Below, in pieces: positions 57,736 through 64,000 of a DNA stretch of 64,000 bases. The position numbers and the translations under genes are program-made. Origin of the DNA: Sitta carolinensis (taxonomy: Eukaryota; Chordata; Aves; Passeriformes; Sittidae); assembly GCA_032173965.1 (NCBI GenBank), contig CM063292.1:2308001-2372000 (forward strand), read 5' to 3'. A model generated the notes under the pieces. The model did not search any database. It was not told where the DNA came from and saw only the letters and a list, made by a program, of their open reading frames with translations. The stretch's first letter is position 1, and each line of letters opens with the position of its first letter.

Positions 57736-59390
57736 CCCAGCCACCACCCCTCCCGTGGGCACCCATCAGGGCCAAGCCATGCCACCAGCAGGGACCCCAG
57801 CCCCCCAGGAGCACCCCAGCCTGCCCTTGTGGGAAAACCCTCTGTTTACAGGCTGCTGGGACCAGGATGAGAAAGGCAGAGGCTTCCTGGAGGGAAGAGC
57901 AGCTGGAACCGTCTGGGGGAACTCACGGCAGGGGTCGTGCTGTGATAAAACCCCAGCAGGAGGGCCGGAGGGCTTGAGAGCCTCAGCGACAAAGGGAGCC
58001 GGGGGGAGCCTGCTCCTGCAGCCCTCAACACTCCAAAAACACCTTTTATCCCGAGCGCCGCCTCCCAGGCCTGGGGGGAGCCGGGGGACAGCGAGGGTTT
58101 GTGTCCCCCAGGCCTTACAGCCAGCACTTTCCACATCCCCTGGGGAGTGCAGGCTGTGCTGGGCATTCTCCTCACCTCATCCCTTGCTCACTCACAGGAG
58201 CTGCCACGGACGCTGTGCCAACCCCCGCTGCCCGCGCAGCTGTGCCGGGGCTTGCCGGGCTCCGTGCCCGCCGCCTTGCCGGGGCGATGCCAGCCAAGAG
58301 CCAAAGCTTGCACCCACCCCCGGTGCCCTGGCTGCTGCTGGCAGGGGTTTTCCGGGGTGCTGCCAGCCGGGAGGGTGGAGGTTGGGGTGGTGCGGCGGGG
58401 GCTTTGCCGTGCCCGCGGCATTCCCGTGGGCGGCGTTCCCGTGGGCGGCAGCGGCGCTGCGCACGCTGCAGCCCGTCCCGGCGGGCGGGGGAGGTGGGAT
58501 GGGGAAGCCACGTTTTTTGGGTGTCCCGAAGGCACAGGAAGGGCGCTGGCGTGACCTCCTGCCTTTTGCTTGCCCACTCCAAAGCTGGGGCAGAGCTGGG
58601 AGTTGCCGCAGGTGTTTAGCCCAGTGATGGGCGCAGAAGGAATGTGGCTTTGGCGGGAAGGGACACGCTGGGGACAGTGGGGATACTGGGAATGGGGGCA
58701 CCATGCCCTGCCCTTGGTGCCAGTCTGTCCGTGGACTGCCACGCTGCCTGCCCTGGGCACCACGCCAAGGGCAGGGGGGCACCACGCTGGTGGTGTGGGG
58801 CACAGGTGACATGGCTGATGTGGGGTCCCTGTGCCTGTCCCTGCCACCAGCTCTGTTTTGACCCCACTCGAGCTCTCCACGTTCTTCATACCATGAACCT
58901 GCTGGGGTAGATGGGGACAGATGCCACCCAGGAGGGGTTTGGGGAGTGTCATGCCATGGGGGCCATCCCTGCCAGCTCAGCCTTTTCCCTGTGTTTTTGT
59001 CACTTGTGGAGCTGGCCTGTGTGTTAATAACATCACATAACGATGTCACAGTGGTGTCACCTCACTGCACACCTACCCCTGACCTGGATGTGCCTGAGGC
59101 TGTGCCCTGTGTCCCTGAGCCCTGTGGTGGATGTTCTGGGAGCTGTTTCAGGCTTGTCCATCTGCATGTCCTGAGCGGGCCGGCCTCAGCTCAGCACCAT
59201 TCAGCAGACACAGATCCAGGTCCCTTTCTCCATCCCTGGAAAGATGTGGGATAAGCATCTCCCAGAGCCAGGAGGAGCTGAGCTTCATCACAGTGGGACA
59301 TGGGGGATCTGCCAGCTCTCCCCTCGAATTTCAGCACTTGGTGGCAGAGCACCTTTCCCTCCCAGCCTCTTCCCAAGCACCTCAGGGCGC
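57736..59390. other. Intronic sequence; CpG-rich patch at 58.2-58.5 kb
   Basis: The patch has a local direct repeat (TTCCCGTGGGCGGC, twice, near 58,425-58,455). The 254-290-codon frames on both strands overlap and lack domains. Confidence 0.4.
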
Positions 59391-59640
59391 TGCTTAGCAA
59401 ATTAGCACCCAAATCAACCTGCTCACCTCTAATTGAGGGTGAGTCTTTGAGGACGTGGCTGGGGAGGAAGGCCCCCTCTCCGAGGGGCTGCTGCCATGCT
59501 TTATCTGGGTGGACAGATCCCTCCTAATTGAGCAGATATTCCGTGTTCGCAAACAGATGGCTCCTTTGCATCAATTATTCCTTATCTGTGTAACCGGGGA
59601 TGATTTGCTGACAGATAGCGCCGGCTGAAGTTAAAGCAAG
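59390..59640. promoter_or_regulatory. Candidate conserved noncoding element
   Basis: About 250 bp with AGCAAATTAGCACCC, CTCTAATTGAGGG, CTCCTAATTGAGCAG (a second copy of the TAATTGAG core), CTTTGCATCAATTATTCC (POU/octamer-like) and CTTATCTGTG (GATA-like). Motif density and lack of repeats make it the strongest enhancer-like block here. Confidence 0.42.
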
Positions 59641-59959
59641 GAGGCGGACGGTGCTCCGTGCGGAGCCTGGGGGTCCCAGGGGACACGGGTGGTGAGGGGG
59701 GGGTGGGATCCTGGCTGCCCTTGGCCAGGTGGGACCCAGCTCTGGTGCCTTTGCATCTCATCATCCCTTGGCAGGAATATAGAGGGGGAGGGAGCTGCTG
59801 GTGCTGTGGGGCTGATGGGTGGGTTGGGGTTTGGGGGGCTCCCTGGAGAGCAGGAGGGTGCCAGCCTTGGCCCAGCTGTCAAAATCCACTTTCCCCACCA
59901 AGACCCTGGTCTGGTACATCCCAGCTGCGTCTTGCCCAATGCTGCTGTGACACATGACG

Positions 59960-60000
59960 GGGAGTGATTAATGCTAATTAATGATCAGTTGCTCCAGGTA
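59960..60000. promoter_or_regulatory. Small homeobox-rich element
   Basis: GTGATTAATGCTAATTAATGA holds overlapping TAAT cores. Confidence 0.25.
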
Positions 60001-60324
60001 TCAAAGTGCACCCCAGCCTTTTCCCATGCCCACAGGTAGGGGTTTGCTGCCTGCTGCAGCCGGTGGCATAGTCCTGGGAGGAGGAGCGTGGCACGGCCTC
60101 CCCCTGAGACATCCCTGCCACCTCCAGGGATCCCACAGGAAGCTGTCAGGGGTGCGGCCTGATCCCTGGGCTTGTCCCCTGCCCGCTGTGAAAGTCACCT
60201 TCTGTTAATCACTGGGAAAGAGAAGAGCATCCCACCATCACGGGGGCAGCCGGTGGCACCCCGCCAGTTGGAGCTGGGACGTGGTGGCACTCGAGGATTC
60301 CCGGGATGTGCCAAGCGCTCGCGG

Positions 60325-60440
60325 TTGTGCGGCGCTGCCATATGGATTCCATAAATTAAACCTTTCCAGGAAGCAAAAGGTAAATTTATACATCCGCTCG
60401 TGTGCGTGGCTCATTGAGTCTAAGGGTTTTCCCAGCAAAG
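60325..60440. promoter_or_regulatory. Candidate conserved noncoding element
   Basis: CCATATGGATTCCATAAATT (E-box and TEAD-like), GGTAAATTTATACATCC and GCTCATTGAGTC in unique AT-rich DNA. Confidence 0.33.
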
Positions 60441-60949
60441 CACCCGCCGACCATCCATCTCCGTGTTTATAGGAGAAATCCCAAGAAAAACAGGATCAAC
60501 ACAAAATCCTCACCGTGGCCCTAATGTCCCCAGATCACGGTGTCCCCGATGGATGTCACCTGTGGCAGGGGGAGCTCACCTGCCTCCCACCGTACCCAGG
60601 GTGGGCACAGCACCCTGTGAACCTGGTTTGTGTGTGTCTTTCCCAGGGTAGCACAACAGGCCGGGGATGAGCGTGGTGTCACCGGCTGTTGCTTTATTAA
60701 AGCTCAACAGGAGCGGTGACAGCCCAAGCTGTGTGCCCGGGCAGGAGGGTGACAGCTACAACAAACCCCGGGCCACAGCAGCGCCCGGGGGTCGAGGAGG
60801 GGGACTGTCCCCAAACAAGGCACAGCGGGAATGCCATCCCCATCCCAGCAGCACGTTTCCCTCACCCGCCTGGCAGGCAAGGCGATGGGGGGTTGTTGAT
60901 CTCGAGTAAACACTGCCCGGTTGAGTAATCGGGAGCTGCCTAACCGGCC

Positions 60950-61420
60950 AGCTGCCGCCGGCGGGCGAGGGGACGCCGCTTTGATTCATGTCCTCGCCCC
61001 CCCTGCAGCCTTTCTTGTCTGGCTGTGCTGGGAGCCATCGGCCGGATCCAGCTGTAGCCCCGCGGCGGGGCTGGCGTGCGGCTCCCGCTCTGGCCACGTG
61101 CACCGGCCGGCAGGAAAACAAAAGCATCTTGTGTCTGTGCACCCCGAACCCACCCTCCCCGTGCCCCCCACCAGTGCTGGTGCTGCTCCGACCGGGGAGA
61201 GGCAACGGCGCTGAGTCTCTGTCCTGCTTCTCTTCCAGGCGTCCTCTTCATCCCTGGAGACAGCCGCCACCAAGCCTGCGGCCGGCGAGTCCCGGCACCG
61301 GGTGGCCAGCGCTGGGGAGAGCCCGGCCACGGGCAGCGCTGTCCCGGACATCGGCCAGCGGACGCCTTTGGATGCGGAGGCTGCGGACGCTGGAGCCACA
61401 AGTAGGTGATGCGGGGGGAT
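60950..61420 (+). promoter_or_regulatory. CpG-rich region containing exon candidate
   Basis: CpG density rises here. An excellent acceptor (CTTCTCTTCCAG) ends at 61,238. The 485-codon + frame crossing the region is in a different frame from the plausible exon and has no domain. Confidence 0.3.
61239..61401 (+). CDS. Candidate internal exon, Ser/Ala/Glu-rich
   Basis: The acceptor at 61,238 is excellent. The donor is either ACAA then GTAGGT at 61,402 or GTAG then GTGATG at 61,406. The frame beginning at 61,239 reads ASSSSLETAATKPAAGESRH and onward for about 54 codons, ending DAEAADAGAT just before an in-frame stop in the intron. It is hydrophilic and disordered-looking, as expected for a linker in a nuclear protein. 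It may belong to the gene that starts at 25,868. The 163-bp length is not a multiple of three, so its partner exons matter. Confidence 0.4.
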
Positions 61421-62735
61421 CCCGGGGGATACGAGGCTGCCATTCCCAAGGGATGTCCCACTGTGGGGTGACCATCAGCCCGATGTGCTGCTTGGGACTC
61501 CCGGTGAAGGCTCACGCCCAACGGTTTGGGGTCCAGCAGCCGCAGCCCCACTGGGAAGGTGACCCCGACAGCACCGCAGCCCCTGCCCGCCATCCCCGGG
61601 GCCGTGAGTCAGGCCGTGGGCGCCAGGGAGAGCCGCGGTGTTGGCTGGCTGTGCTGGCGAGCCGGGGGGCCCCCGGGGCTGGGATGGACCGCGGCTCCAG
61701 GGACTCGGCCGCCCTGTCCGTCAGGAGCAGCAGCATTTTTAGGAGAGGTATCATGCGTGCTTCCCGCCTGCCGCCACCCTGGACCGGCTTGTTTGCCAGC
61801 CCTTCCCGGCGGGCGCGCCGGGCCGTGCAGTGCTGGGCCATGCCAGGCTCCTTTGATCCGGGAACAGCCGCCGATGCCGGTTCCTGGCGTTGGGCTGGGA
61901 AGAGTCAGGAACCGCAAGGTGCAGCGGGCAGGAAGCTGGGGCAGGCAGGGAGAGCCTGCGGGGCCACGGGGCTGCTTGGTGAGGGCGGGGGGGTTGTGAC
62001 CCCTCACATTCCCGAAGAAGGATACTTCTCAGGAATGCAGCGGCCCATGTCACCCATCGATCAGCCCCACAGAGATTTGGCTGTGGTTTGGGGACCCCGC
62101 CAGGCGCTGTGTCCCCCCGGGGGGCGGGGGGAGGCAGGATGCATTTACAAGCTGCTCACAGCCCAGCCGGCAGTGGCGTGGAGGCAAGCTGGGAGCCGTG
62201 GCCTGGAACGGGCCCGCTGGAGTCAGCTCGGGATTTATTACCCTGCCAGTGGCTGCCGGGCAAAGGTGACAGTGACTAATGGCTTGTTACACGCCTGCCA
62301 CATCTCATCTGCGCACCGCGTCCGGCTGCTGCGCTCCCAGCCCTGCTGTGCGGGCAGCCTGCGCTGCGTCCCTGCCCGGGGGGGACGTGGGGGTGACCCC
62401 CCCCTTTGCCCCCGCTGGGACCTCGGCCAGAGAGGGCGACAGTGACAGCTTGGCGTGGGATTTATCCCTGTGCTGAGCATGGAGGCACACGCTGTTCCCT
62501 GTGGCCAGGCAGAGCCAGGCTGGCATCTGTGGGAGCACCTCCGTATCTTGGGGGTGGTGACACATCCCGGGGTGTCCTGGTGAGCCTCGTGTGACACACG
62601 GGACTTCCCGGTGCACAAAACCCCTTTGTGGTTGCCAAAGCATGAGCCACTGCTCTGCCAGCACGGTGTCAATGCCATGCCAGGGTGGCTGGGCTGGGAT
62701 GCCGAGGGGATCCTGCGTGCGTGTCCGGATGGATG
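61421..62735. other. Intronic sequence; no gene seen
   Basis: Long frames here arise from GC-rich composition. A small AT-leaning block at 62,235-62,300 (GGATTTATTACCC, GTGACTAATGGC) may be regulatory. Confidence 0.35.
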
Positions 62736-62739
62736 CTGA

Positions 62740-62920
62740 CGGAACCACAAATGCATTCACCAGGAAAATTAAAAAATTAACAGGCATTGGTTCGCTCTAG
62801 ATTAGTAAAGGCAGGAGATAAAAGCGGCTCTTTATACCTTGTGAGAATTGCTGATAAGGGCATTTGTTCCTCTGTATTCTTTAAAAAGAATGCAATAAAA
62901 ATTTAAAATAGAACGGGAAA
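62740..62920. promoter_or_regulatory. Candidate conserved noncoding element
   Basis: A clear AT-rich island: AACCACAAATGCATTCACC, GGAAAATTAAAAAATTAAC, TAGATTAGTAAAGGC, CTGATAAGGGC (GATA-like) and GAATGCAATAAAAATTTAAA. It is sharply bounded by GC-rich sequence. An AATAAA within it could also be a poly(A) signal, but no transcript end is evident. Confidence 0.37.
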
Positions 62921-63835
62921 AGGGAGTTGGGGGGGGGGAGAAGCACGAGGAGGGTGAGGGGGGAAGCACGAGGAGGACTGGGGGGGTGGCAGGCAGCAGC
63001 AGCACCACGGCAGCACCGGCGTGGTGGGCACTGGGGCCTGTTGGAGGAAGAGGAGGAGGATGGAGGGGATGCAGAGGTGAGGATGAGCTGGGAAGGGATT
63101 TGTGTGTGTGTCGGTGGTGTGGCAGTTTGGGGACGGCCGGGTGTCCCTGTCATGGCCTGTGTCCTCCTGCAGAGATGCCAGTGCGTGGCTGGCAGTGCCA
63201 GGATGGGATTCCTCACCAGACCCTCCCTCCTGCCCGAGGGGGGGTCCAGCTTGTCCGAGCCAGCCGAGCCTGTCTGGCACGTGGAGCAGAGCGGTGTGGC
63301 CGGTGAATGATGGGCAACTTCCTCCTGTGGGAGTGGGCTGAGCCCCACCCCACTCATGTCACTGGTGTCCCCAAGCCCAGGCGATGGTGGGATGGCACAG
63401 GGGTGACCACCTCCATCCCCACCTGGGAGGGACAGTGCTGTTCTGTGTCCCACACCTGGTGCAGGGGGTGCCTGGGGTGCCCCGAGGGGGCTGCCCTGGG
63501 AGCACCCCTAATTTCTGCTGGGTCTGGGCTCAGGACCACCCTGGGTGCTCACCGTGATGGGCCACGCTGGCACCCCTGAGCCCCAGGGTATCTTGGAGCA
63601 GTTTGGGGTGGGGGTCAAAGGCCTGAATCCCACCCCAACCCCTTGTCCCCATCAGTGGCATCCCCCCCATCCCTACATTTGGGGAGGGGTCACCCGTGCT
63701 CCATGATCAGAAGAGACCCCTAAATCTCGGCATGCTGCCGAGGGACGCAGACCCCACCAGGACCCCCCGCGCTGGGGGAACCCCCATTTCCAGCGAACTG
63801 GGGGGTGGTCCCAGGTGGAGGGGGGTCCGCCCCTT
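62921..63835. other. No gene seen
   Basis: Unique G-rich sequence with short overlapping frames. No exon can be supported. Confidence 0.4.
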
Positions 63836-63839
63836 GCGC

Positions 63840-64000
63840 AGCATCCCTGTTTTTGGGGAGCCCCCCGTGCCTCGCTGCCGGTGCCCGCCGCCCCCGCCGC
63901 CCTGCCCTGCCCTGCCCGGCCCGGCCCCCGGTGAGTCACGCTCCAGCCGTGCGGCTCTCGGGGCGGCGGGCGGGCGCCGAGGGAAGCAGGAAGCGGCGGG
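63840..64000 (+). promoter_or_regulatory. Edge of a CpG island, continues beyond the window
   Basis: CpG-dense sequence with a CCCTG-type short repeat. A good donor, CCCCCG then GTGAGT, begins at 63,929, and GTGAGTCAC includes an AP-1/MAF-like TGAGTCA. It may be a first exon of an alternative transcript or the start of the next gene. Confidence 0.35.

Noticed and set aside
60988..62445. 485-codon + strand frame
   Set aside because: It crosses a good acceptor, likely intron and repeat-like segments. Pro/Arg/Gly-rich composition without domains suggests chance. A different frame fits the exon candidate at 61,239.
1..64000. tRNA, rRNA, CRISPR arrays or bacterial features
   Set aside because: None seen. 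The sequence is vertebrate-type genomic DNA, and I found no cloverleaf-like tRNA with internal promoter boxes or any regularly spaced palindromic array.

Overview
This window looks like GC-rich genomic DNA from a bird, of the dense microchromosome type. It has no bacterial operon structure. It does have large CpG islands, GT/AG splice signals, many simple repeats and long A/T homopolymers. The one transposon I recognise is a degraded CR1 LINE (about 30.89-31.61 kb), the typical interspersed repeat of birds and reptiles.

I can defend only one protein-coding gene. A large coding exon runs from 25,868 to 27,825 on the + strand inside a strong CpG island. It encodes five copies of a Cys-rich module (C-x2-C, about 40-50 residues often containing FFPFL, then C-x2-C), so it is probably a zinc-binding nuclear protein. 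The exon ends at a clean phase-0 splice donor, so the gene must continue downstream, most likely beyond the window. I cannot name it with confidence. Its reading frame changes between modules 1 and 2, in a G-rich stretch at about 26.32-26.40 kb. One missing base in the assembly, or a real frameshift allele, would explain this.

Layout: 1-25.2 kb shows no convincing gene. It holds AT-rich islands that resemble conserved noncoding elements, an ATTTT-rich block, two small tandem repeats, an A43 tract, a CpG island at 15.8-16.6 kb and a purine-rich repeat at 22.73-23.06 kb. 25.2-27.8 kb is the CpG island and coding exon. 27.8-64 kb reads as intron or flanking DNA of the same + strand gene. It carries the CR1, a 0.65-kb polypyrimidine tract, a 0.75-kb GC minisatellite, CpG islands with strong splice donors that could be alternative promoters, a few possible small exons and many homeobox/TCF-type AT-rich islands.

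The many AT-rich islands around one nuclear-type gene suggest a developmentally regulated locus, but this is inference because conservation cannot be tested here. Almost all other long open frames come from GC richness or tandem repeats lacking stop codons.
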